Origin: Promerops cafer
Lineage: Eukaryota; Chordata; Aves; Passeriformes; Nectariniidae
NCBI GenBank assembly: GCA_013398275.1
Contig: VZSE01011452.1
Coordinates: 823,420-887,419, forward strand
Direction: 5' to 3'
Length of the DNA: 64,000 bases
Every line of letters starts with the position of its first letter. The stretch's first letter is position 1. Below, one piece after another: positions 39,401 through 52,800 of the stretch. A model generated the notes under the pieces. The model had not been told where the DNA came from. It was given only the letters and a program-made list of their open reading frames with translations, and did no database searches. The translations under genes were made by a program, and so were the position numbers.

Positions 39401-40860
39401 TCCAGCTTATCAGGGGAACTATCTGTGCACATTTAGCTTGCAGTCTTGCCAAGTACACCAGTTGAGTTGCCTTGGCAATAACTTCCTCTTCGTAAATAAC
39501 AAACGTTTTTTATTTCTAGGCAACAATGGGAAAAATAGCTTTGAGTCTGATTCTACAGCAATAAACTCAAAGATGCACATATGAAAATACTGATTTAGAA
39601 ATAAGAAGGTATAGAACCACAAAACATTCAAGTACTACTGAAAAGACTGACAAACATAACTTTTTATCTACAAGGATAAGGTAAGAAGGGCTTGTGTATT
39701 TAGTCACTCACACTACAACAGAGTTAGGAGATAGAATTTAGGGATATAAACTGTCTGGTGTTCAAGATTTCTGTGTTAGTTTAGAAGACCCTTTGCTCAG
39801 TTACAACCAGTAAATATTTGGATTTTTTTTAAACTTGGGTGTATTGCTCATTTCTCAACAGTTTCCAATTAGCATCCAGAGAACTTACTAACTGAAAAAA
39901 TGTTCTTTTTTAAAGCGTGCTGTGTTGCTCAGAGTTTTACATTGCACAGCTTGGGAATACATCTCCTTTGCTTTATACTTGTCCATCCTGAACCCTTTAT
40001 GCTCAGTACACACAGGACTGTCCACTGAAAAAAGAACAGTGTGATTGCACTGTGCTACCGTAGGCACTCCAGAAGACACCTTCTCCAGCACATCAGCACT
40101 TCCTATGGAAAGCAACTCTGTTTATCCCTAAGGACCTCAGCTGGCTGATGCAGAGTAGGACCATGTCTCATTAGGATGTCTTCATCAAGTAAGTATCCCA
40201 GAAAAATCAGGACCTGGCCATAAATTCTCTGCTACTCTGCTACTTTAAAATAGCTTGTGTTTCTGCCTGTATGTACAGGCTGTGTACTCCACAATAGTAT
40301 TTATGTATGCATCCCATTTATATTGCAGTAGCTGAATATTTTAGACACCTGGATGCTCTGCTATTTCAGATGCTCAGAATCGTTTGATGTTTACAGCAGT
40401 CAGTGACTTGTGGGATATGGTGACAGGGTGAGGACCAGCTTTGAAAAGCTCCTCTCCACAGTACAAGTCCACAAGTGTCTTCAGCTGACAGCATTGTTGG
40501 GAGTGAAGGCAGTTGCATTTAACATAGAAAATATTCTCCATGAAGTTCTGAATGAAGAATTGTACTGAAAATGCATCTTTTTTATGTATACCAAAGAAGC
40601 AGAGCAATGAAAAAAACTAACATTTAAAATGCAAAACAGCCAGTGTTGTGTGACACAGTGTGAGATGTATCTCAAAGTCTTAGGGTTGACTAATTGAATT
40701 GCCATTGATAAGATGTCACTTAAAGAGACATCTCTGCAGTGAAACATGGGTTTGCTGTAAATGACCTGTCATTAGAGCCATGGGTAATGTCCGTGTCCAG
40801 ACTGAAAAATATTGTAGCTCCCAGCAATATGCTCAGGAGGAATTAAAACAGCAAGAATGC
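36449..40860. other. AT-rich non-coding DNA
   Basis: No supported gene. It contains an AAAAT-type simple repeat at 38588-38611 and an AAAAC-rich patch near 39054-39077. Confidence 0.5.
38588..38611. repeat. (AAAAT)n simple repeat
   Basis: Four to five copies of the pentamer AAAAT/AATAA, preceded by A/C-rich sequence. Confidence 0.85.
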
Positions 40861-41020
40861 TAAGAAGTCTGTGTACACGAACCACCAGAGAATTATGCCT
40901 CAGGTGCTACGTTAATTTACTTGTTGGCGTACATTAATTGAAACCAATCAATAAGGCTGGTGGTACAACAGAGGCAATGCAAAAGAAGTAATCGATTGCC
41001 ACACTTACTCATTCTAAACT
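40861..41020. promoter_or_regulatory. Candidate conserved non-coding element
   Basis: It contains TACGTTAATTTAC, GGCGTACATTAATTGAAACC and TAATCGATTGCC. These are paired homeodomain-like cores with CpGs kept in AT-rich DNA, and there is no open frame. Functional status is inferred from appearance only. Confidence 0.25.
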
Positions 41021-44000
41021 TGGAAAACAGGAATAATTTGGTCTAAGATTTTTCATTTCTGTCAATACAGATAATGGGATTACTTATTTATTTTCTATTC
41101 TTTCAGCACTAATTATAATAACTATGATGTCTTTCAACAGCCCTTGTGCAAAACCCAGTATTCTGATTAGCAGCTGTTACCTTGCATATAATGGGAGTGA
41201 CTTCTTGCAACTGAAAAGTTAGAAATTACGTGGTTTTGCTATTACAAATAGTGCTAATCATTTTGTCACAATGAAAGCAATTACATATTTTAATAGCTAT
41301 AAACTTGAATTCAATTTTATTTTTCCATTTATGGCATAGTAGCATTTACAATTTTTCATTCCCAAAGATAAATATATTCAAAGTAATTGTGTAAGAAGAA
41401 CAGAAAGAGCTGTGCTTCTGATGTTTTTTTGTGTTCAATTTCCTCTAATATTTTCATTCTATATGTCCCATGTTGACTGATATAACTTACTATTTAATTT
41501 TTAATTAGGTTATTTTAATGTAGGTTGCTGTAGCTTTTTCTTTCTTTTTGCTGTTGTTTTATTTTCTACAATATTTCTGTGAGCTCCAGCAGTCAGTTCT
41601 CAAGACCATACTGCCTAAAAAACAAAATAAATAGGACCATTGCTTCTTATGTTGCATTTATCATCCTCTTTTCACAAAAACTGCTCATCCTTGCTGATTG
41701 TCTGTTTCCAGAGAGATCAATGGAAATCAGCACACTGTTATTCATAACTGTTTTGCACAAGGAATGGGAATTTATTTCATGGTAAACGTGGTGACAGACA
41801 CTGTCATTATGTCTTTGGTGGCACTGAGTTTTCTCAAAATTTGCCCATAAATGAACAAAACCTAAAAATTTAGCCTCTTTCAAATCTGTAACAGCATTAC
41901 TTTCCTTCTGATCATGCTCAAAGGCATTAACTCCTCATAGTAGTGCTCAATTCAACCTCCAGACAAAGAAGGGATCTACAACTGTTGTCCTCGTGTTCAC
42001 TGAAGCCATGGATGTACAGATTTGGATCAGGTTTGATGATGGCAAGCTAATTCAGTAAACATTGTTTGCCATGGTTTTGGAGGGGTGCAGGCAAGACATG
42101 AAAGATGCTATACAGCAAAAAGAAAAAAAAAGACAAATTAATCCATACTGATTGGTGGGCAGAATGCTTACTAAGGGGTTGCCCACACCTGGCAGATTTT
42201 CCCACACTGACGTGTTTAGCTTGCAAGTGAACTGAACCATCCAGCTGCAAGTTCCATGTACATGTATTTGTCTCAAACTCTTGCTTAATTTTGTTCTAAA
42301 ATATCAGTGCTACTGGATTATTTTGTAGTGCAGTCTAATTACTCCTTATTCTTGGAGGAAAGAAAAAAACAACAAAGCAACACAACAGAACAAAACAGTA
42401 GGGAAAAAACACCCACAACTATTACTTTTTTGTTAGATTGAAGATACCATAACCCTGCAGATGTTAATTTTACCAGAGACTGTGAATATTAGTGAGTACC
42501 AGAAGTGTAGACAGTGAGGGTGGTGTTCCTGCTAGACAAGCCTGAAAGCAAAATAGTAATTAACATCCAACTGCAATACCAATTTTCTGTGAACTCAACT
42601 AAGTTTACTGCAGGCCTTTAAAGTTACCTCTGGACTACTAATGTGGCAGAGATTTGTGAAACACTGCGAAACAGTATCCAACTCGGGCCCATTTCCACGA
42701 CAATGCTGTACAACAGTGTGGAGTTATGGATTATACATTTTTCAGCAGTTCTCCAGCCAAAGGTTAATTCAATTCCCAGAAAGGAGAAAGTCCTGTCTGC
42801 CAATTAGTGTGTAATGTGTGAGTCTGAAACCAAGTACTGAATCCCAGGTTGCTGCTTCAGGAATTCAAAGTTAGGCTGAAGCTCATTTTCCCTCTCATAT
42901 TCTCTAAATCTTATTCACAGTTAACAATTTCTATAGTTTGAAGCAGTTTGAGCTTTTCATTTTGAAGCTTGAAAGTAAGAATACTGAAACCTCCTGTCAT
43001 AAGAAGTTAGACTTGAAATATACAGACCATAATTATAGAAGTGGAGGTAGATACTTCCATCTCAAACTTCATCAATTTTTTTTTAAACACTGGTAAAAGA
43101 AATAAAGTTTTATAGCAGGAAAAGAAATAGAGTATTCTACTTTAGACTGCTTAAAATTTTTGCTGTTTACTTGCAGCTACAGTGTAGGATTCAGAGACAA
43201 ATATTAAACAGGTCTATTGAAGTAAAAATAAAATCCTTTATGTAATTTACACTACTCATTTAAGATACTAACAATGTATGACAAAAGCTAAAGACATACT
43301 AATTCTCCTTTCTTGCTGTGGTAAAGGCTAAATACTTTACATTTTATACAGTCCCATATAGCTGGTCAAATCCAGACCTAAAATTATGTCATATAATTTC
43401 TTCTATATGAATTGAGAGATTTAATAACTGCAATTGTGAGGGACAGAGCAACAGCCAATTTATGGATTTGTTTCCTGTCAGTAAATCTAGGGGGTGTTCT
43501 CCCATTTTCAGAAACTACTGCTGATGGCAACTAAACCCTATTTTCTCTCTGTTTTTTCCCCCCTCTTCCTTCTCCTTTGCAAGTTGTGCCATTCAGCTTC
43601 TTCTGAAAAAATGCCATGGGTTTTCCCTGTGGATGCATGCAATGAAAGGGTGCCTTCCTAAAGATTCAGGTTCTCAATCCCTTCTCCAGCTCTATTACAA
43701 CAGTGCTAGTTACAATTCATTCATCTTCCTTCCAGCCAGAGAGGAAAATTGTACACATCAGCAGGTCAGCTCCACATTTCCCAATTTCCCATCAGCACAT
43801 GCCTAAGTCATGCAGAGGGACAAAACAGGAAAGGATCTGGGACTGGTCTGGAGCAGCTTGCTCCTCTTTAGCCAGCCAAGAAGTACATACTGATGAGTCA
43901 GTGAGACTCACAGAACAGATAAATACTGCAGTCACGTGGACCTTAATTTGGGTTTCTCTCTTCTCCTCTGCTACTTGCAGGAATTTATTAGATATCTTTG

Positions 44001-46720
44001 AGACCTCAGCCTCTCAAGCAAATTGAACTGCAGACTCAGAGAGCAGATTCCAAGGTTAGCTATGAACACAGAGTGGCTGTCATTGTAATTGTTCACATGT
44101 TTTGTCTTTACCTGTTTGAAGCATTTGAGAAGAGGACAATGTAATATCATCCCAATTTCAGGTCGTAGATCTCAACTATGTTGGCCAACACCACTGTGAA
44201 ACCCAGCTTGACAACCAGTGTGACTGAGTCCCCTCCTTTCAGACAAGTTTTGTCTTGAAGTCTATGGCTTTATCAAACATGTTTTAAATAAACTGACTTT
44301 GCAAAGAAGTGAGCAGAATGTATCCTACCCTGAGCTGTTAAGTGTCCTAAGATAAATAACAATGAAAGAATAAATTTCTTATCAAAAGGAGACAAAATGG
44401 ACAGGCAAAGGACAAAGGGATAATAACAATATTATTTAAAGGCTTACTGCAGCAGTACTTGTCCAAGTTAGGCTTGCTAAAAAATCCCAACAAACCACTA
44501 GCAGCTTTGTAAAGAGATGACAAAGGCTAGAATTTATCCAGAGTGATTCAGCTGTAATTTTTTCTTTGTCTTCTAATATACAATAATTCGCTAAAGTCTC
44601 ATTTGAGATGGAAAAGTCTCCAAAAGCAAGTACAGTACACTGTAAGGACATACAATGCTTGAGTGTCCTCAACTCACTGTCTCAAATTTACATTCAAAGA
44701 TCCTCTTTTAAAGCATTCTATAAATGGCTTCACAATTTAATTAAAGGCTTATAAGCTTTATTGAATGAACTCTTCAGCATGCTCTGCTCACCAGCTACAC
44801 CCTGACTACAGCGACATTATTTAGGGAATATTAACCTCAGTCTTTCATTTGAATCAAAACTTATAATTTTAAACTTTTAAAGGCAACTTATCTTGCACAT
44901 AAAATTACAAACAAAAAGTGGATTTCAAACATGATATTAAATAACTGCCTATCAATCTTCCCTACCAGACCTTCCATGCTCATACTATCTTAGCCTGCAG
45001 ATCCAATTATCCTCCAACATTTGCTGCTCAACCATGCTGAGATTATTCACCAGCCCTCCAGTTAGGCTGTAATAAGAGGTCTGTGGGTGCATTTACACTC
45101 AGAGAAATAAGGTATAAGTGCTGGAATTGCTGTCATATCTTTTTGAGTTACATGTACAGCCATAAACTGTAAAGCAATGAATCAGACTATTTCCAGCTGC
45201 TTTATCCATTCATTTGCATGATATTTGGACTTGCTAACAAAAAAAAAAAATCTAGGTGCAGCATGCCTTTAAGATGATGCATCTCTTAACCTAAAGACCT
45301 TACAAACAAGTACTAATATCCCATGGAAGACATTTCCTCCTGTGCCCAGACAGCCAAAGCTCCAACATGGATATGTGATTATCCACTGTAAAGGCAATCT
45401 GAGCTCTTTACTATTTTTATTTTTTTTTAAGCTTTACATCTTAAGAAAGTAATCATACACACTGAAACTACATTGACCTCAAAGATTATGTTCTGCACAA
45501 AATTTGGCAGACTTTCTGCTGCTCAGCAAAAAAAAATATAACTGCAGATTAATGATAAAATAGTTTCTGATACTCCAGTCTTCATGGTGTTTTCTCACTG
45601 CAGTAGTTGTACATCACAGCAAAACAAAAGCCCTCTGCCACAGGACATCAGTATACATTGCCAAAAATGTCAGAACCACAGTTTTCAGCCCAAAGCTGCA
45701 ACTACTTGAACTGCAGGAGTCATTTCATTAGCTGACAGCTGCAATAAGCTGCTCTTTCTCTGTGTGGAGAAGCTACTGGTGGGAGGTACAATTCACACAG
45801 GCAGCCTCCATAAATCATATACCACTTTAAGGAAAATATACTTAAAGAAACATTCACAACATAATGTGCAGTACCTTTCCTATTTATTGTCCTTGTGTTC
45901 TTGGTGCATTCATTCCTTAACATTCTGTATTTCAAAAGCTCTCAACAGGCTTTAAAGATGTGGACAAAGTTCAGGAAAATTCAAACATTTTTTTCCCATT
46001 TGCACTATTTTTACTGATCTAGAGAATCTAGAGCCTAGGTGTTTCTTGATGACCAATTTCTAGTCAGTATGATCCTACTAACCCAGGGAAAACAGAATTA
46101 GGTTCTTTAGTTACAGGTTGAAAGCCTGATGCTGGTGTTTATTTACTGTGTTGCTACTGCGTAAGGTAACAAGAAATTGTAACTGGAAATGTAATCAGCT
46201 TAAAAAGCCATTAAGATATTTCAAAACCATATGGTATTAATTAAATGCAGCGTATCACTGAATAATTAACATACATAGGCATTTTCAAGTCTTTAATGCT
46301 GTGATAACCTTTAGTCTCCTAAAAGTCTAAGGAAAGTTGGATATAAGTCATGAAGGGGGTGGGAAGAGGCTTTGGTGTGACAAATGTTTGCCAGCCACTG
46401 CTGAGCCAGGCAAGTAATAGGTTCTCAGATCTACCTCTTCAAATGGTTACTCTATTATTCAAACACTTTTCATGGAAACCATTGAAAACTGCTGGCAGGT
46501 AATACTGCAGCTGAACACCCAGCTTCGTTTTGTTTCTTTAAATCCATGTTACATTTCCTACACGAACCCAAATCAGGTGTGTAATCTCCATTCTCATAGC
46601 GAATCCCCTCTACTCTTCACCAGTAGCCTATTGTTAAAGAAACAGAAATATTATGTTTGAATAAAAATAACATTAATAGAAAAATGGTTTGTGTAATATT
46701 TGATAATGCACTTATTGCCC
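41021..46720. other. AT-rich non-coding DNA
   Basis: No gene recognised. Chance frames such as 43703-44026 lack recognisable features. Confidence 0.5.
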
Positions 46721-46860
46721 CCTTTTTTTTTTTTAAATCCCATAACATTATACAAGCTTGTAGTTTTGTTTTGGGGTTTTGTATGTTTTTCTTTTGTTTG
46801 TTTCATTGCTTTTTGTTTGGTTTTGTTCAGTTGTTTGTTTGTTTGTTTGTTTTTTTAATT
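46721..46860. repeat. T/G-rich low-complexity tract with (TTTG)n
   Basis: It begins with a T-run and ends with five perfect copies of TTTG at about 46830-46850. The intervening sequence is built of T and G. Translation gives a spurious Phe/Cys/Leu-rich frame. Confidence 0.85.
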
Positions 46861-49800
46861 TGGAAGAACACTGAAAGGGATTGATACAGGCATTTTACTT
46901 CTGAACTACAGTCATTCTACATTAGATGATTAGTACCAACCAATTAAAAAACTACTGCAGTTGAAGCATATTCTTGGAAAAGAGTGTCACATCTCTGTAA
47001 CAAACACATACGTAGCTGTCACATCCCCAGGGTGTTCCCGAGCACCAAGGAAAAACAGCAAAGCAGAGCAAAACAGGCACCTTCCTCCTGCACTCCAGCA
47101 ATGGCTCTAACCAGCAGGTGCACCAGGTGGAGCAGCATTTAAGTTGTCTTAGCTGCCTATGGGAGCAGCTCTTACCCATTCAGTTTTCTGAGCCAATTTA
47201 AGAAGTCATAAAGAAAAATATTCTGTCCAGGTTATGTATTTCCATTCATTTTCTCCAGAATTGCTGATGAGAAGAGTATCTGTTCCACTAGAGGGAGGAG
47301 CAGGCTCAGGAACTGAATTTCCAACTAATTTTCCAGGGCCACAGATTTACTCCTACGTGAAGGATGGTCTGTTGCCAGAAAGTGTTGACAGGGTACAACT
47401 GGAATAACAAGTTTTGTAACAACAGAAATAAAAGAAAAAAGAGAAAGGAAGAATCTCACTTGAGGTACATTTGGATTTCCTGTTTCATCCTTGTTTATCC
47501 TGAAAAGGGGATGTGGTTTTAGTTATAATTAATTTCTTTCATAATATATATGTTTCTAGACCGTGCTTTTCTTTGACATAGAGCTAAAGCTACCTGGAGC
47601 AGAGCAGCAATTTGTAGCTTCTCCCCTTTCCTGTAAAGGCCTTCATGTAGATGTTTATTTTCATGTATTCTGTCGTATTTCTTGTTGCTAAGATTTGGTA
47701 GCAAGGTATTATCTTCATCTGAAACCTGGTATATTTAAGAACTTATAGGTTATTCATACCTTTTAAGTATGAAGATACTTGTAATTCTGGTACTTGTAAT
47801 TCTGGTGTTTTTTCCCTGAAATATAGTTGAGATAGAACAGACCTAGAGATTTCAAAAGTTCAAATTTTCCCAAAGAAGGCTTGAGAAATGCAAAGCCCCC
47901 ATGTCAGAGCTTCTATTTGTTCACCTGCATATAACTATATGGCAAACCACTGTCATGAAAATATTCAAGTCACTCACTACAGAAGCTATTTTTAGTGACT
48001 TTGGCTGGGAAAAGTCCCGTGACTCATTAGTGCAGCCCAAGGAGACAAAGGAACAGCTGTATCTTATGCAGACAAGCAAGGCTACAAGGAGACATGGCTG
48101 TAGTCCAACCTATCCATCTTACCTGCCAGAGAATAGCTGTACCCGAACAGGAGGACCTTCATGGAAGACCTGGAACCTGCCACACATTCCTCTCCTCCTC
48201 CCACCCTGAAACAGGGCTCAGTGATGCACCATTTCTCCTTTGGGGCACTTTGTCATGCCATCCATGCAGTACACACAATACTAAGCAGGTTTCTGTCTTC
48301 TGGGTGGGTTTGACCAGCAGCTGTCACGTTTGACTCTCTCACTGATGACTGAGAGACAGTCTTAAAACAAACCAACAAACAAATCCCCTCCATCAGGCCA
48401 GAAAGAGATATTATCTACAGAGCTTGAAAAATTCTGTTTATCCTGGACAAAAACCATTAAACTCCCTGGATATTAAGACAGAAGCCTTGAACTTGATGGG
48501 ATGCAAAGAGTAGGGTCAACATGCTTCTGGCAGCCCCAGCAGGAAATGTGCTGCATGATTTTACATTGCCTAGTGTTTTCTAAATATTTAGTCTCTCGTG
48601 CTTCTCATTACTGTAGCTCAGCCAAGAATCAATGAAAATATGAGCATCTGGGGTCATCTGAAATTTTCCTGCCTTCCCAGAGATGTGTGAGGGTTTGAAC
48701 CATTCTCCCAAGCAACATGTTATATTATAGTCAGAATAAAACCAGAAAGAGCTTTAGAATCACGCATGATCATCTCATCAGAAAAGGGCAGAACTGTCTT
48801 GTACTAAAATGCAAGAAATATCTAGTGGTTGTCTTATTATAGGTTATTCCTGACAGGGGGATAAGAAGACGTGTGTAGTCTGAGATTAGAAATGCATTGC
48901 AGAGTCATATAGAGGTCAGTGAGGAGAAATTTGCATTATTTTTCTATTCCCGAGGTATATAGATTTCCCTTCTCACTGTCTCGATCTGTGATGATAAGCA
49001 GATGAGCAGAAAAGCTGTAGGATTCACACTTGGTTCCTGTCGTCAGAAAGAAACATTCTGAATAACATCTTCCACCTATGGCTGGGCTCTCTCTGGATCA
49101 ATGCAAGGTTATGGCCACTGCCTCTTTTGATCTCTGCTGATTAGAACAGAGCTTGTGTCTCACTAGTCAGAGTCGGGTGATGCTGGGCACAGAGGGCACT
49201 TTAGCAACAGCAGATTATGAACTATGCAGCCTCACAAAAAGTGTCACTATAAAATGGATGTGTTTTGCTTCGCAGTATTCCACGTGCCTTGGCATAGATC
49301 AAGATCTGTTTCACCTGATTTCATCTTTTAAAGTGCTGCCTGTTGCTGGGAGTTGCATAAAGTGAAGTTGTTTCATTGGCACCAATCAATGGGAATAGGC
49401 ACAAAAGAATTGTTGTACTTGCACTTAAAGTTATTTATCAAGTGAAGCAAACACATACCCATTAAGAATTGTCCTAAAATAAGCAAGGAGGGTAACCATC
49501 AGCAAAAAAGTCAGGGAGCCACTTTGAGCCTATAGGCATTTCTTTTCCTTACATATAAATATCTGCGACCTCAGATAATAAACACTTTACCTTTTACACT
49601 TTAGATAATTTGCCCTAAGGACAGTAGAAATCTATTCTAGAAGATTTAGGATAACCTTTCCTGAAAAACAGGCTGAAGTATTTAAATAAACAATATTCAA
49701 AATATGTGTTTTTACAGAAATATTGTGTGAGCTACGTTGCCAGTGTGAACGGGCAATTGCATATTTGCACACTGGCTTTGTCATACATGACATTAAAGGA

Positions 49801-52800
49801 ATAATATTGAGAGAGGACAAAGAAATTATTCAGATAACCTACTTCAAATTTCTCCTAGCAAAGATTTTGAGAGACTTATTTCTTATTTGAAAAAAAAAGT
49901 TCACGGTCCGGATGGTTGCTCATATTATGGCTATAATATGAAAGATTAAAAAAAAAAAAAAGAAAAGAAATTCATAATTGCAATTTAAATGCAAACACAA
50001 GCAAAAACACTTTAATTACACAAGCTACTGATAGAGACACAACACCCCTCTGCAATCAAGTTTGAGTATGGCAAGACATGAAAATGCCCATCCTTCTCTT
50101 AGCCATTTATGCTTACTACATTTTAATATTAGTTACCAGAACCTTTAAGATGAAAAAACTTCACTACCTCAAAACATTCTCAAGAGCTAAACTTTGTATC
50201 TTATACATTACATGTACATTTCAAGATTGAAAGCTTTGTACTTCTCAAGTTGAACTGTTATGGACAGAACTCTGTGAATTTGATTAAAGCATGGTTTTGA
50301 TCTTTTTCAACCAAGATAATGCTTCAAGGTAGAGAAATACCCCTTATCCTGCACATTGCTGAGGAACTAGAAAATGAAAATTCTTGTTTGGGTAATGTGT
50401 TGAGCACAAATGATATAATCACCTTCATTCCACCATGGCTGTAAAATTGTGGAAAATATGCTCCTTTTCCCTTAGAAGAGAAGAAAACTGCTTCAATTTT
50501 GCTTGCCGTCTAGTCATTATCATTATTTAGATATATATTATTCATTTGGTGTTCCTCTCGTTACTGTGGCTGTTTTCTGATAGGAGGTTCCCTAATACAC
50601 ACAGGCTCTGGGTTACTCCAAAATACACTTCAGCAAACAGAGATAAATTTAACTCACAGTATCAAATCTCCATGCAAGATGAAGAATATTTGGACCTCCT
50701 AATTCCTTCTGCCATACTTTCCATTCTCTCATTCCTCTCATATTTCACCCAGAGGAAGTGTTCCTATCTTTGCATAACAGTATGGAGATAGATCAAAAGA
50801 GTGCCTTGCTTTCACCCATGTACAGCACACCCAATCTGAAAGTTATTTGAAACAGTTTCTTCAGTGCTTCGTTTTTAAGCCATGGGCAGTTAAACTTGAT
50901 AACCATTCCTTGATATGGGAAACAGTGACACTTTTCGAATTTCCTTAGACCTTATGGATGCAATATTCTCAAGAACAGCTTTTTCCTTCTTTTGAAAAAC
51001 ATTTGGAAGGTTTGTTAGCCAAAAATACTTAGCTGCATCAGGAGCTTATCTGGGGACTGAAGTTGTTTTTATTACATTCAAATATTTCAGTAGGAATTGT
51101 CTGCAGTCTTGTCTTCCTCCAGACAATTTGTTTCATTTTCCTGTTCGATTTTTTAACACAGAAAAGATTTTTGTTTCAGTTGTCAGCTATAAAAACTCAA
51201 GCATGGGTTCAAAGAGTCAAGCCGTATCCTTAAATTCATTTATCACTAATAAAATTCTTTACAGAGCTAGGGTGGATTTGAGGCATAAGCTTGCAGAGTA
51301 ATTTATCTGAATCACAACTACCACTGGCGTTAAAAGAGAGTGAAAGAAAAGCATTTGACTTTCACATATTATTTGGGTGTGGCAGGAATTGCAGTTAGAA
51401 GAAGCTTAGTAAATTGGAGAGTTTTATAAAGAATAAAAATGAGTTTACAACTCTTTTGTCCAGCCAATCTTAGTAAAATCCTAAAGTATTTGCATTCTTG
51501 GAACAAAAGCAAGTTACAAACACTGTTGCAATTCGTTTAGATTTCCATATTTGCCCCAGGCAACACCATATGCAGTGAATCTTCTCCTGTACTTAGGTAA
51601 TTTGTTCTTACACCTATATTGGTTTGAAGGATCACTTTAGGGATTTAGATTTCATCTTTAGGGTTTTTTGGTGCTTTCTATCACTAGTTTATTTTGAGTG
51701 TTGAAGTGTTAATGAAGAATTGAAAAAAGTTCCTTAAGCCTTGAGGTTTTTTAGAATGTACTGCAGGACACTAAAAAATCTGATTTAAGAACCACAACAC
51801 ATTTGCTCACAGCAAGTGTCTTACAATGACAAAATCTCTTCTCTTATCTTTCTACAGTTACTTTTAGAAAGAAAAGAGCTAGAAGAACAAAAATTTAAAA
51901 AAAGTAAAACAAACCAAGTGTTTAATTGACAATCATGTCTGAGGTCAAAGAGGCACATAAAATAGTAGAAGTATCAAGGAGTGATATATTAGATGACATA
52001 GTCAGATATGGTTCTTTTTGAATATGTAGTCACCATTATAGCAAACTGAGTATGAAAAGTCACCATTGTTGGCAAGCGAATCCTATTTTAACAGATCAGT
52101 CAAATTTTTTCTTATGCTGCTTTTAGGAGCAGAACAGACTTAATTGTTATGGGGAATAACAAAGATGCACACCAATTTATTTTTCATGTCTCCCCATTTC
52201 TTGTCTCACACAGAGGCTCTGAGAGTTTATGCAGAATGATTTCCCCTAAACTGAAGGAAGTAATAAAGAAAAAGTCACATTCTAATTGCTACTTAAGGTG
52301 TTTCTTTTCTCAGCCTGAAAATTCCTCCATAGGGATGGGGATGATGCAGAACTTTCTCAGGTAGGGAACTTACATCAACCTCTCAGCAACACAGAATCAG
52401 GATGAAAGGACATTTGAACTCAGTGCTATGCCTTGGTTGAAGGAAGCCCTGTGCTCTGAGCCAGGTGAAGATCCAGGCAACGTGAACTACAATACAAGCC
52501 ATGGCAGCTACTTTACCTCAAAAGACTGAGGAGAAAGAGAAGGAACGATAAATTGGGAAGGAATTGCTTCATGTGGAAGTAAGGGACCTCACTTCCAGCT
52601 CTTGCCAGGTCTCATGACTCTGTTTTAGGTCTCTGATACCTCCTCATCCCTAACAAACTATTCAGTGTTATGGTTCAAGGAAGATTATAGGAAGGTGGAC
52701 AAGGAATATCTTCCATTTCTATTGTTCCAGGCTGCAAGGAGAAAAAGATGACACATGGGGCCCAAACAGCACATTAGAAAAGTTTGTGGCTCAGAAACTT

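Noticed and set aside
46657..46884. Hydrophobic Phe/Leu/Cys-rich frame resembling a membrane protein
   Set aside because: Encoded by a T/G-rich low-complexity tract.
47080..47130. CTCF-like site around CACCAGGTGG
   Set aside because: Only a partial match to the CTCF core; it cannot be told from a pair of E-boxes.
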